From the NCBI GenBank assembly GCA_947462335.1, contig OX381714.1, forward strand, positions 33,442,025 to 33,506,024: a stretch of 64,000 nt of DNA, given 5' to 3'. Below the pieces are notes generated by a model, which was not told the DNA's origin, did not search any database, and saw only the letters and a list, made by a program, of their open reading frames with translations. Both the position numbers and the translations under genes were made by a program. The stretch comes from Harmothoe impar (Eukaryota > Annelida > Polychaeta > Phyllodocida > Polynoidae). Positions within the stretch are counted from its first letter, which is position 1; each line of letters starts with the position of its first letter. Below, piece by piece: positions 35,437 through 45,594 of the stretch.

Positions 35437-36071
35437 ATGTATATAAAATCAAATATGTCCTCCCACAATATGTTCGGGGATGGCACCCCCCTGTACAATG
35501 TTGTAGTCACCAATAGTGCGTGTACAAAGCACACAGTGGTGCACGATCATGACAGTTGATATGTAACAATTTATGGCAGTTAATATGTAACAATTTTCCT
35601 AACTGCATATGTATAGTTGCAGTAATATAATGAATAATTACCAACTATTATGGAGGCCCTATGGTTGTTAGACTGATGGGTCTGGTGTAATTATGCCATT
35701 AGGACTTTTATATGACATAAACCCAGAAATTATAGAAAATTCTCTCTAGTCATGAACAACCCCATATTTGGAACAATGCCAGATATTGCCTGTTACTGTA
35801 TCCCAAAGCATATCCACCGTGTGTGCCGTTATCATAATATTATACATAAAACAACATTTGTCTCAGAACGAACTCTTCCTAATAATAATCATGTTATGTA
35901 CTGAAATTAGTCATACATTTGTACATCAAATAGAAAAGACTATTTAAAGTTGGGGAGGATTGAAACAAAGCATGCAGACAGAACATCATAAACCAGATAT
36001 AAAATGTGAGTTATCTAGCAGTGAGACGCTGCTAGTAATTTGTAAGATTGTATCTATATGGAAGCACTTAA
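35437..36071. other. unique AT-rich DNA
   Basis: Contains one direct repeat, GTTAATATGTAACAATTT next to GTTGATATGTAACAATTT, at 35,555-35,597. Nothing else recognised. Confidence 0.4.
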
Positions 36072-36288
36072 CCCTTTAAGGGACGCATTGTGCTCTTTGT
36101 CGTCATGCTGCATGAATGCAGCCATGGCGATACTACTCGCCAGGGCTGCACGATACTGACCATGGCATACAGGGTTGATACAATCCAGAAGGGTCTGCAG
36201 CACCAACGAGTTACTTGCCAAGGCTGTATTCATGGATCGTGGCGACCAAGGACATAGCATACTGAAGCACTATACAGGCTTAAAAGGG
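36072..36288. mobile_element. TTAA-flanked CCCTTTAAGG MITE, intact
   Basis: 217 bp. Ends CCCTTTAAGGGACGCA and CTTAAAAGGG, flanked on both sides by TTAA, the target site of piggyBac elements. The interior carries GTCGTCATGCTGCATGAATG in partly palindromic arrangement. The best-delimited family member. Confidence 0.85.
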
Positions 36289-37300
36289 TTAAAAGGGAAA
36301 AACGTTGTTAAGATATATAACACACTATAGAAATAGAACAATGCCGTTAACTTCAGTCCATGATCTGTCAGTCAAAACAACATGATTATAATGTTGCTTA
36401 TGAGATAGAAATGAGAGTGATCCGTTGTAAAAAAAGAAAAAAAAAGAAAAAAAAAAGAAGCACTTGACATGAAGAAATGAATAAATGTTTTCACAATAGT
36501 CACCGACACTTACTCACGTTGGGAAGAACATTAGCCCTATAAAAAGTTAATCACGCTTTTCTTGGCAACCTATACCCCCTCCCCCAACCTGCCACAAAAC
36601 CTTCTGCATAGTGGTAGTATCCCTTGATATAAGGGGAGGGGGAGGGGGGGGGAGGGCAACACTGTTAATTAATATGTATTTAGCTGACCAGTGACGTGTC
36701 AGTCTACGTTCATCTGCTATGACCAGATATCCCTTGTGACTTAAGGATATGTGGTCCGTAAGCTGAAGGATGTGTACATTTGTTACCTCGATATCATAGA
36801 TATATGTATTTCACAATTTAAAAATAATTAGAGGCAGGGATATATTTCATACCATAAAGCCTCACATATAAACTACCCCCATGTCTAAATCACACCCCGG
36901 CCCCCAACTGGGGTTTTGATTTGCGTACAAGCCGCGGCCTCTATGTTGGGTTTTACAGTACTATTAGATTTTGCTGAGATAAGAACAGAAAGTGTAAGTT
37001 ACAGTATCAGAGCAGTCAGCTGAATCCGACACTCAAAACACACACCACACTGAACAAAGGGACACCGTACAAATAGATACACACCGGGATAAAAAGATAC
37101 AGGAAAATGTGTATATGGGGCCGGCAGGGGTCAAGAGAGACGTACTGAGGTACAGGCAGATGAGAGATAAGAGGAATGTAGTTGTATATACACATGTAGG
37201 GGGATAAGGCGTCAATCCCTATGTGCTGACATCAGCAAGTTACCTGAGTCTCACATTAAGGGTGTTATATCAGCCCGGTAAGCAGGCAGTTAAGGCCTAA
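36289..37300. other. unique DNA with one MITE fragment
   Basis: A purine run of A and G near 36,430. The part 36,853-36,962 is an ACCGTAAAACCTCG-family fragment (CCATAAAGCCTCACATATAA to GGGTTTTACAGTA). A 19-base minus-strand segment at about 36,515 has good splice sites but is too short to judge. Confidence 0.45.
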
Positions 37301-37452
37301 CCCTTGAAGGACGGTGTGCCGCTAAAAGCTGACACTTGCAGCCCCAGCGAGTAACTCACCGGTGCTGCATTAGTGCACCAAGTATTTCAACCCCATAGAA
37401 TCGACATGATGCCTGACTGCAGTACTGGCGAGGTACTCGCCAGGGTTAAATG
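37301..37452. mobile_element. CCCTTTAAGG MITE fragment
   Basis: Starts CCCTTGAAGGACGGTGTGCC and contains CCAGCGAGTAACTCACCGGT and GGCGAGGTACTCGCC, motifs shared with the copies at 42,793 and 63,173. The right end is diverged. Confidence 0.6.
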
Positions 37453-37607
37453 ATTCAACGACGGAAAGTACAAAGGGAGCAGGGAAAGGTAAACGCTAAG
37501 GGAGGCAAAATTGGAGATAGCATAACCAGAAACCTTGTCACACGAAATCTGTTATTGCAGCAAAATGTCTTGAGGTCTTGAGAAATTGAGTTCTTAAGTA
37601 GTACGTT

Positions 37608-37904
37608 TCAAAATAGCGGGATCTGATGTACTGTAAATACCCGTGGCTCTTCTGGAGGTTTTGCTCCAAGCAGAGTCTTTGTTAGCCTATAATAAGGCAC
37701 ACTTCCAGTGCTGTGCATGAAGAGTCCAGTGGTGACTTCCGGTGGAGATGACCGTAGTGACGACAACAGGAAGGAGCCTGCCCACACTGCTGCCCCACCT
37801 AGCGGTACCTGCTGTAAACATCTAGACACCTGATGCCCCCCGCGCCCCTGGTGGTCTCTGCCCACACTACAGTACAAGTAGTGTAACGCCCTACTGTAGC
37901 CTAC
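37608..37904 (-). CDS. candidate long exon, minus strand
   Basis: Strong acceptor (GACCTGTCCCATAACAGCTCTCTCAG), then 98 codons open to a stop. An in-frame TAA lies just upstream of the acceptor. It includes GRDHQGRGGHQVSRCLQQVP, LLSSLRSSPPEVTTGLFMHS and RLTKTLLGAKPPEEPRVF. Two internal donors (CATCAG|GTGTCT and CAGCAG|GTACCG) could shorten it. A second frame is open for about 35 codons in the middle. No family recognised. Confidence 0.38.
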   Translation of the reverse strand, partial: VGYSRALHYLYCSVGRDHQGRGGHQVSRCLQQVPLGGAAVWAGSFLLSSLRSSPPEVTTGLFMHSTGSVPYYRLTKTLLGAKPPEEPRVFTVHQIPLF

Positions 37905-37974
37905 CTGAGAGAGCTGTTATGGGACAGGTCCAAGAACCCCCCACAAAATTATCTCATGTTTCCAACAGAACACA

Positions 37975-38515
37975 TCATTTAGGATGTTCCAATACTATCA
38001 TATAACAGCAGACATCATTTAGGATGTTTGAATACTATCAGATAACAGCAGACATCATTTTTGGATGTTTCAATACTATCATTCATAAGAAAAGCAGGCA
38101 TGATTTATCACAAGAAGAGCAGGCATCATTTAGGATATTACAATTCTATCAAGACAACAGCAGACATCACTGTTTCAATACTATAAGGGGGACATTCAGG
38201 ATGTTTCAAAATGTTCCGTGAGGTACTTGATGTACGTCTGGACGTTAAACAAATCAATCAATCAATCAATCAATACTATCAGAGTACAACAGACATCATT
38301 TAGGATGTGCAAAGATGTATTAATGCTACCAGAAGAGCAATCATCATTTAATATGTTAAAATACTATCAGATTAACAGCAGACTTCATTAAGGGTATTTC
38401 AATACTATCCGATTAACAATTGACATCATTTAGTCTCAATACTATCAAACATGATTTAAGATGTTTCAATACTATCAGACAACAGCAGACACCATTTAGG
38501 ATGTTTCCGAGTGCC
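37975..38515. repeat. degenerate 38-45-bp tandem repeat
   Basis: About 12 diverged copies of CAGACATCATTTAGGATGTT then TCAATACTATCAGA. A SINE-type tail interrupts it at 38,218-38,275. The sequence GAGCTGTTATGGGACAG occurs at both edges of the array (about 37,912 and 38,611), so the flanks are duplicated. Confidence 0.8.
38218..38275 (+). mobile_element. SINE 3' tail with (AATC)n
   Basis: GAGGTACTTGATGTACGTCT, then GGACGTTAAAC and five AATC units, inside the degenerate array. A conserved GGACGTTAAAC-like block followed by a tetranucleotide run is the usual 3' end of SINEs that I recall from mollusc genomes. The SINE body is absent, so this is a 5'-truncated copy. Confidence 0.55.
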
Positions 38516-38678
38516 GACAACTTTAGGGACAATTGCTGCCATTTAGTCTGGGTGGTAGGTAGGTGTAAGGGAGATGTGTATATGTGATAACTACACCCTG
38601 TGAGGTGGGGAGTGAGCTGTTATGGGACAGTTCCAAGGAACTTCTAGGAAGCTGTACCTAATGACTTGTACCCACAAG

Positions 38679-38724
38679 TGCCCCCCAGAGGACAATGATA
38701 CCTGCACGACATGTGAGCCCGCAG
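38679..38724 (+). CDS. candidate Cys-rich exon, plus strand
   Basis: Acceptor ACTTGTACCCACAAG and donor CCCGCAG|GTAAAG enclose 46 bases reading CPPEDNDTCTTCEPA, ending in phase 1. The C-x7-C-x2-C spacing would suit a small disulfide-bonded module. Another frame is also open. Its phase fits the candidate exon at 39,283-39,362. Confidence 0.3.
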
Positions 38725-39138
38725 GTAAAGCAGACTATAGACTGTCTGGGGAGCCATGGCATTATGATAAATGATATAACTATACCTGGACCATTACAAA
38801 AGGGTCTGATTGCTAATACAGGGATGCTGGCAACTTATGTATTATGTGGGGTACATCTGGGGTCTCACTTGTGGGCCCACTTTTTTTGAACTTAATGATG
38901 AATTTATAGGGTTAAGAATGCTTACTCAAACCAAATAATGTTTATTTGAAATAATTTTAGATGTCCTAGTAACTTGATCGCAAGGATATGCAATGAAAAT
39001 ATCTTACTGGTACCTGAAAAAAGTTGTATTTGCTGGAAAGCCAAAATAATTTCATGCTAGATATATTCTGATACGCCCTTGTGGTAGACTTTCTGTCCAC
39101 ATCAGTGGCACATGCTGAGGGAGTAATATTAGTTGTCA
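38725..39138. other. unique DNA, no gene seen
   Basis: AT-rich, with no repeat or exon recognised. Confidence 0.4.
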
Positions 39139-39186
39139 CCCCCCCCCCCCCCCCCGCAAGATCTGTGTGTAGGGGGGGGGGGGGGG
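39139..39186. repeat. C17 and G15 hairpin
   Basis: A run of 17 C (39,139-39,155) is followed after 16 bases by a run of 15 G (39,172-39,186). The two can pair as a 15-bp all-GC hairpin, or separately form G-quadruplex and i-motif structures. Confidence 0.95.
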
Positions 39187-39282
39187 TTGACGACAGCACA
39201 GAGACCTGTTGGAGGTGCTCCACCCTGGTGTCTCGTCCACACCTCCCCACCCCCCTACCCCTCCTCCCTCTGCCACCTCCAG

Positions 39283-39362
39283 GGTGCCATCCAGGCCATC
39301 CACCCACGCCTCATACTAGGCGGATGGCCAACAACCAGCTCAGTGACAACCCCCAGTTGTAT
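39283..39362 (+). CDS. candidate exon after an exceptional pyrimidine tract
   Basis: The acceptor is preceded by about 45 almost pure pyrimidines (CCCCTACCCCTCCTCCCTCT then GCCACCTCCAG). In the frame that continues from 38,679-38,724, it reads 26 residues ending RRMANNQLSDNPQLY, to a possible donor TTGTAT|GTAGTC. Another frame is open for 27 codons. The donor is weak, and a repeat begins 10 bases later. Confidence 0.3.
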
Positions 39363-39371
39363 GTAGTCCAA

Positions 39372-39640
39372 GGATACCAGGGAAAGTCATGAAAAATGAA
39401 GTTGTCAGGGAAAGTCATGGATTCGTGCGACATTTTGATGGGAGTCAGGGAAAGTCAAGAAAAATGGAATAATTTAGAAATTTCACCTCTTGTATTAAAG
39501 ACTGCTGGACCCTGTATCGCAATAGACGGTAGATATTGTCATGGAAAATGGTAATTTTTGATAATATTGGAGACTGCCCGGCATTGATATAGTCATGAAA
39601 AATGGTGAATTTGGGTCATGGAAAGTTATGGAATTTCAAT
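39372..39640. repeat. degenerate GGGAAAGTCATGGAA repeats
   Basis: Scattered copies of CAGGGAAAGTCATG and GTCATGGAAA, related to the interiors at 28,915 and 29,582 but without recognisable ends. Confidence 0.6.
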
Positions 39641-39799
39641 TCTGCAAGAAACTCCCTGCGCCGTGGCCACGGTAATCGGTAATTGTCCCAGGTAATGATA
39701 AGATAAAGATCATAATTCATGAATAATATTCCAAATTGTAATGCTAGCTAATTGGTGTGATATATAATGTTAATTTCAGCCTGTGTTTAAAAATATGTA

Positions 39800-39923
39800 A
39801 TTTAAATGTGTACGGGGTCCATACACTCCCGTAGGGTATCCATGATGCATCGTCAGGGCTGCATTCATGCAACATGACGACAAAGGGCATAATGCATTAA
39901 AACAGTATGCGGCCCTTAAAGGG
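39800..39923. mobile_element. CCCTTTAAGG MITE, right half
   Basis: Right end ATGCGGCCCTTAAAGGG followed by TTAA. The interior has CATGATGCATCGTCAGGG and TTCATGCAACATGACGAC. The left terminus is missing or diverged. Confidence 0.7.
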
Positions 39924-39960
39924 TTAATGCCATTCCTCCTGTGGCTAAGGGAGCCTGTAC

Positions 39961-40017
39961 CTATTAGTTTGTAGACACTCCTCCAGAGGGCAGGCCGGAC
40001 CACCCACGGTAGATGCT
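39961..40017 (-). CDS. candidate 57-base exon, minus strand
   Basis: Acceptor GCATTGTCTCCCACTACAG and donor ACTAATAG|GTACAG. Two of the three frames are open, reading HLPWVVRPALWRSVYKLI or STVGGPACPLEECLQTN. The first is in phase with the exon at 40,537-40,568. Splice sites are good, but identity and frame are undecided. Confidence 0.3.
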
Positions 40018-40059
40018 CTGTAGTGGGAGACAATGCTAGCCTGGACGCACTATTCTACA

Positions 40060-40440
40060 GTGTAAACATGGATGTACAGTTCACGCCAAACTCAGTGAAG
40101 ACAGATGCTGTCATAGATCATGTACAGTTCTACATAACTCAGTGTGGACAGACAGTGTCGTGGATGTACAATTCTCTATAACTCAGTGAAGACAGTTGCC
40201 GTCATGGATGTACAGTTCTATATAACCCAGTGAGGACAGAAGCCGTCATGGATGTGCAGTTCTCTATAACCCAGTGAGGACAGAAGCCGTTATGAATGTG
40301 CAGTTCTCTATAACCCAGTGAGGACAGAAGCCGTTATGAATGTGCAGTTCTCTATAACCCAGTGAGGACAGAAGCCGTTATGGATGTGCAGTTCTCTATA
40401 ACCCAGTGAGGACAGAAGCTGTTATGGATGTGCAGTTCTA
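40060..40440. repeat. 44-bp tandem repeat, about 8 copies
   Basis: The unit contains TGTACAGTTCTCTATAACCC and AGTGAGGACAGAAGCCGTCA. The last five copies are nearly identical. The first three are diverged. Confidence 0.9.
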
Positions 40441-40536
40441 TATAAATATAATATGGCTATGAGTCATCTTATATCATGCAAAATGTCTATGATGTCAAAA
40501 TGTCTATGATAAAACCAAATTAGATTATTAACTTAC

Positions 40537-40568
40537 CTGACCCTGAAACAGTTTTACATGAGACCGCA
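40537..40568 (-). CDS. candidate 32-base exon with consensus donor
   Basis: Minus strand. Acceptor GCTCTTTCTTATTATAAAG and a perfect donor GGGTCAG|GTAAGT. Two frames are open, reading AVSCKTVSGS or RSHVKLFQGQ. Splice-site quality is the main support. Confidence 0.35.
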
Positions 40569-41419
40569 CTTTATAATAAGAAAGAGCTACCAGTACCACA
40601 TATAAGTGGCACAGTATACATATAATATGAAAACACCTGCCATAAGAAAAATATAAAGCTTATGATATTTGATTTATACAGATCATCCTGCCTCCCTGCA
40701 CGTCTACCACAAACAATTACTACAAATTACAAGGGGTCTGTAGTGTTTATCATGGCAGCTCAGTCTGGTACACGTGTCAATTAAATCGCATGTTTGAATG
40801 GGGTAATAAACCATTGGGATGATATCAACAGGGCATTAAAGTACTTTGCGGCCCTTGGTTAACTACCATTGGACTTCGGCATACATGCATCGGGTTGAAA
40901 CCATTACTGAGTTTATCTGTTTTTTTTCCATGAAAGTATATGTCGATGTTTTCTAATCCTGCAGAGAGGAGCTGCTGTATAATGGAGCAGCCTTGAATTC
41001 TTGGTACGCAGTTAGCAGACAGAACCCCCTTTGTTGTACCTTAAGTGGGGTTTGGTTAAGGGACAAACACAGCATATGCCCATGAGTGTCCTGTTAGGGT
41101 AATGAAAGCACATGTGGACTCTTTTTTAAATATGAGACTACCCCCCACCATTTTTCTACTTTTTTAATAACTTGATCAGTTGAAAACCAATTAACAATTT
41201 ACTTTAGAAGTGGAGCTGCTTCGAGGTTCCAGATCAGATCAAAATTGCCTATATAATGATGAAATTAAAACCCTGCTCCCTCCCCTTTCCCTTAGCATCA
41301 GTGTCAGAGTGATAACCTTCCACTGAGATGAAGTGATGTATGTAAAAAAAACAACAGGTACCAAAATAGGATTAGATGTGAGATAGCTGCCACTGCAATC
41401 AGACCAAACTCACGAATAG
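40569..41419. other. unique DNA with one MITE end
   Basis: At about 40,833-40,852 AAGTACTTTGCGGCCCTT followed by GGTTAA is a lone right end of the CCCTTTAAGG family. Otherwise nothing recognised. Confidence 0.45.
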
Positions 41420-41555
41420 CAGTGGCGGATTTAGACGGGGGCACAGCCTCCTTTGTGCCTGTACTAAAGTAAAGAGTAGTCATCCTTCTAGACCCCAATT
41501 AAGCCAAAAAATGTTGGGTGCGCTCCTTCTTTTCCAAATCCTGGATCCACCACTG
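41420..41555. mobile_element. hAT-like MITE with CAGTGGCGGATTTAG ends
   Basis: 136 bp. Ends CAGTGGCGGATTTAG and GGATCCACCACTG, flanked on both sides by AATAG (5-bp duplication). It is a diverged sibling of the element at 27,087-27,267, with the same duplication length. Confidence 0.78.
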
Positions 41556-41589
41556 AATAGTATAGGGTAGCTCTAAGCAGCTGTCATTA

Positions 41590-42629
41590 GGGTAAAGGCA
41601 CCCTGAGTCGGACAGATACCTTGAGTCGGACACAATTTGCTTAGAATTACATAGTTAACACATATAATTCACCTATTATGCAAACTAAATATGAAAATTC
41701 AAGTGTTCTTTCGTCTAATAAACACATGTAACCACATATAACTCACATCCTACATGGGCCTATGACTGTCTGAATACGAGGTGTTTTTGCTAATTTCTCA
41801 ACATGAAACTCAAGAGGAAATTGGAAATTTGGTTTCCTTATTCTGTCTGTTCTGGCTTTCCCTTTATATTTATACCATTTCTAAGCATAATTATAATAAC
41901 ATATGGATCTTTTGCAAAGGTTCACATCAATAAATGCAACTATATTACCCACAATGCTTTATGAGGGGGTACATCAAAGCAGCATCAAATTGCACCTAAA
42001 GTCGGACACCAATTACAGCCAGACTTGGACACTCTATGCTTATGTGGGATATGGGTTTGAATCTCAATAGTTCCAGTTCAAAGAGTCGATAGTGGAGAGG
42101 AATTATGTCATTGACAGTCAATAGTGGAAAATATTGACAATTCTTCAAGTAAACTGTCAATAGTGGAGGCCTACAACTGATATTTAAACTTCTGATTACA
42201 GTTTTGATAGTGGCCTTCTATTGACCTTGGTCCCATGCTGCTATATCGCATTACAGTTTTTACAAACATACTGCTTATGTTGCTATATATCATACTATAG
42301 TGCTTACAAGCATACTGATTATATAGCTAAGTAAAACTCTGTGAACCAATGCAAGCACAAAGTGTCCGACTCTAGGATCATTTCTAGCATGAGGTGTCCG
42401 ACTTTAGGTGCAGTTTGATGTTTTGAAATCAACATTTGAGATGGAGATTCATTCATACTTAAATGATGAGATTTATTGCAATTCCCTCTGAAATAGATAC
42501 TGCCAGACAATATGCATCCAATAGTGCAACCAATGTTACAATTGGTACATGTTAAGGGGGTCAATTGCAACATACAAAAGGGGTCACCTTTTCCTTGGCC
42601 AGGAGCGTCCGAAACGGGTGCCTTTACCC
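41590..42629. mobile_element. TA-flanked GGGTAAAGGCACCC element, 1.04 kb
   Basis: Perfect 14-bp inverted ends, GGGTAAAGGCACCC and GGGTGCCTTTACCC, with TA on each outer side. Subterminal GAGTCGGACA occurs repeatedly at the left and GTGTCCGACT at the right, forming several inverted subterminal sites. No transposase frame. The TA target and 1-kb size suggest a non-autonomous Tc1/mariner-type element. Confidence 0.85.
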
Positions 42630-42792
42630 TATACATACTGTGCTCGTGACTGTACGCTGCTGCCCTGATCTCCATATTCATACCCCCCCACAACCCCTGC
42701 TACACACACTCAGCCCTATGTGTCTTGTACCACTTGAGGCCTGGTCTGAGGAGCAGGATCTCACGTCACACACATCTTTGTGTCATGGTTAA

Positions 42793-42985
42793 CCCTTTAA
42801 GGGCCGCATGATGCTGCATTGTGTCCTTAGTTATTATGATGCATGAATGCAGCCATCTCGACTTACCAGGGGTGCATCGGGTGTAGCTTGAATGCAGCAC
42901 TGGCGAGTGACTCGCCAGGGCTGCATTCATGCATCATTACGACAAAGGGCTTAACACATTTAAGTACTATGCGGCCCTTAAAGGG
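42793..42985. mobile_element. CCCTTTAAGG MITE
   Basis: Ends CCCTTTAAGGGCCGCATGAT and ATGCGGCCCTTAAAGGG. TTAA precedes the left end, but the right flank is CAGAG. The interior has GGCGAGTGACTCGCCAGG, a near palindrome seen in most members. Confidence 0.85.
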
Positions 42986-43241
42986 CAGAGTTAGCTCAGC
43001 AGCTGGAGTTTAAGACGTGGGTTGACAACAGCAGAGAGGACACATGGCCCTAGAACTGCGAGATGGGGACGTGTAGGTGGACATGTACTCACTACACCCT
43101 ATTCTCGAGCTCATGAATTCATACACAGATGTATATCTGCCTCCAGATTATATCACAAATAGTATGGACAGAAATCAGAAGACACCTGTCATATCAGCAC
43201 CAAGACATGATGTTTGATTTTACGTGCATTCAGGACTACAG

Positions 43242-43288
43242 GAGGAACCAATAATACAGACACAGGATAGGAACTGCTGCATTGAAAG
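43242..43288 (+). CDS. candidate 47-base exon, plus strand
   Basis: Acceptor TTTGATTTTACGTGCATTC...GACTACAG and donor TTGAAAG|GTAATG. It reads EEPIIQTQDRNCCIE and ends in phase 2, which fits the start of the candidate at 50,163-50,228. Not recognised. It lies 27 bases from a minus-strand candidate, so at least one of the two is probably wrong. Confidence 0.3.
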
Positions 43289-43314
43289 GTAATGGTGTAG
43301 GCCTACACTGTTAC

Positions 43315-43354
43315 CTTATGGTCAAGCCGCCTATACATTCTCCCTATATTCTCC
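43315..43354 (-). CDS. candidate 40-base exon, minus strand
   Basis: Excellent acceptor (CCCTCTTCTCTCACC...TGTGCCTTCAG) and good donor (CCATAAG|GTAACA). Only one frame is open, reading ENIGRMYRRLDHK, phase 2 to 0. It is in phase with the larger exon at 43,687-43,938, joining through a split Arg codon. Confidence 0.42.
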
Positions 43355-43686
43355 CTGAAGGCACAACTTGTGTGTGTGGTGAGAGAAGAGGGTAGGGGGG
43401 GGGGTCAGTCTGTCGGATCCCAACAGTTGGTGTCCGGCCGCTCCATTCTGAGGTGAACTCTGTTTGGGACGCCTACCCCTCCCCGACCCCCATGTATAAC
43501 ATAATAACATTAACATATTGGCGGGACACTGGAGCCATACCTTATAGGCATATATACCTCGTCCTGCTGGTCTGTGCACTGCCAAGCAGGGAATGACACC
43601 GAGGGGACGTCCTCACTCAGTGACTCCTGCCACCTCCACAGACACCCACAGACACACCACCAAGCACCATGGTGACCTAGAGATAC

Positions 43687-43938
43687 CTCTGGGCACTGCA
43701 CTTATAGGAGTTGGACCAAAGAACTGTGATATCATGGATACCCACTCCCTCACCATAGGACAAGTTTGATGGTGTAACTTTCGAATATAGTTGGTGATTT
43801 GGATCATGAGTAGAAATTGAGGTATCTGTCACCATCTTTGTCCTCCAGGTCCTCCCTCTCTTCTTGGATATATAGACTTCATGCAGACTGGTACTGGGTG
43901 TGTAGGATACCCCCACCTGAATGTGCCGCGTCTCTAGT
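43687..43938 (-). CDS. candidate 252-base internal exon, minus strand
   Basis: Acceptor TTCCTACTTTGCTGTTCCAG and donor GCCCAGAG|GTATCT. One frame is open for 83 codons, phase 2 to 2. The predicted sequence alternates hydrophobic and polar residues like beta strands: ETRHIQVGVSYTPSTSLHEV, KKRGRTWRTKMVTDTS, then YGEGVGIHDITVLWSNSYKC. GRTW is faintly like a sialidase Asp box, but one motif is not enough to claim it. With 43,315-43,354 it forms the most consistent pair in the window. Confidence 0.42.
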
Positions 43939-43949
43939 CTGGAACAGCA

Positions 43950-44940
43950 AAGTAGGAACTTATATAGGAGTCGATATTCCATATACAAGGATTAATATGC
44001 CATTCTCTATAGTTAATGAGACCATATATGTCTGGAGAGTGCAAGGTCCAAAGGATCCATTCCTACCCTTTGAGCTTCCCTGGAATCATGCCTCCGCTAG
44101 GAGAGCACAACGCTCAATGTCTCATGAGTTCCTAAATCTCTGTTTGGAGACCAATGCTGAGGAGTTTAGCAGGTCGTGGATTGTGCTGTGAGAGTGAGCA
44201 GGATAATACCTATTATGTGTGTAGCTGATGCCTGGGTGCTGGGAGGTGTTTCACACTCCACCGATCTCTCATTGTAGCAGAACCACTGCGCAGAAAGCTG
44301 CCCTCTGTAATCTGGGTGATAGGAGGGAGGGTATTGTGTCCTCCTATCCTGTTATCAACCTGCCCCATAGGGTAATACTAGAACTAGGAGATTACCCCCC
44401 CCCCCCACCCTCACACACACACCTTATCCGCCAGACCTCCATGATAAATATGGGATATGATAGGTTTCATGTTTTGATACTATACTAAAATAGGGCCAAG
44501 GATTGCTGCATCGTTATGTGTTCGTATATCACTACTTGTAAGTTGTGCCACAGCAAATGACATTTAGAAATAATGACCCAGAAAACAACGAAAGAATAAT
44601 AAGAGAAACAGACAGGTGAGACTAAGGTCCTATATGTAACATTTTCATATAAATGGCAGGAAAGGTTTTAAAATTGGACATTAGCATATTGAAACTTTAA
44701 TATACAAACACTGTGGTTCACAACTCTGATTCACAAACCAGTATAGACGGCTATCACTATTACAATAACCTTAAATGGCAAACCGTTAGTACTAGTCACA
44801 CTGAAAACAACCAGATCCATGCTTTTGACGTAGATTTGATGTGAAAATTAAGTATTACATATCTTTAGGATTAAGTGTTACACGCAGTTGGCTGTAGGGT
44901 TAATTTAGCTGTGATAATCTGAACTACTTGGCTGGGAACC
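43950..44940. other. unique DNA, one plus-strand open frame
   Basis: A plus frame ending at 44,191 is open for 124 codons and includes VWRVQGPKDPFLPFELPW, but it overlaps the minus-strand candidate at 43,687-43,938 at its start and has no splice support. A poly-C run lies near 44,397. The rest is AT-rich and unique. Confidence 0.35.
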
Positions 44941-44949
44941 TTAACTCAC

Positions 44950-45079
44950 CTCTGCCAATTTCACTTTGTACATGTTCAGGTTCCAGCTGGTGGTCAGATT
45001 TGGCCACCCTTTCAAGTGCTGCAGTAATATCAGGGTCAGAGCCATGCAAAATAGTATCAACATTGCCGCTGGTGTGCTT
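44950..45079 (-). CDS. candidate exon, minus strand, strong donor
   Basis: An open segment of 43 codons bounded upstream by an in-frame TAA at 45,080-45,082 and downstream by the donor GGCAGAG|GTGAGT. It contains SGNVDTILHGSDPDITAALE then RVAKSDHQLEPEHVQSEIG, acidic and helix-forming. The acceptor is unclear: TAAAAG or ACACCAG, both with poor pyrimidine tracts. Codon choice and composition look coding. Family unknown. Confidence 0.43.
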
Positions 45080-45082
45080 TTA

Positions 45083-45594
45083 GGTCACCGTAGATTTTTG
45101 AATTTTCTTGATACTTCAAATAGAGCAGAAATTATGGTAATTTGAGAGCAATTTCTTTTTACCAATATCCCCCCAAATTGGGACGTTGTCAACAATATTA
45201 ATGTGTTAATCATTTAAGGATATGTTAGGAATTGGGCTTATGAGAAATGTTGCCGATCGCTTTGATATCTTTGAGCTCTGGCTTTTGTGGTGTCATTTCT
45301 CCATCTGCGGAGAACCCTGAACAGTTTAGTATTCACAATACATTCCCCACAGTCAGTACTAAAATGCACCCTCTTTGTGGGATGGAGTCCAGGGTGAGGG
45401 TAATTATCCAAATAATGGTCAGGAATTCCACTTAACCTGGGTTTTACCTGTGATGTATATAAAGTACCTTACAGCAATGTACACAACACAGCCTGGGTAG
45501 TGACATGGTTAGAGGCACCTGGGATCACTTCTCCGGCCGCCGTATGTACATTAAGTGGCATAACACGCTCCAGGGTATAGGGCCTCATACTTAA
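45083..45594. other. unique DNA, no secure gene
   Basis: On the minus strand an open frame including MRPYTLERVMPLNVHTAAGE ends at a donor-like CCCAG|GTGCCT near 45,515. It starts right at a MITE boundary, so its beginning is unsupported. Confidence 0.3.

Noticed and set aside
43558..43626. Minus-strand 69-base segment reading ESLSEDVPSVSFPAWQ
   Set aside because: Acceptor and donor look fair, but its only open phase cannot join the neighbouring exons at 43,687 and 43,315, which join each other directly.
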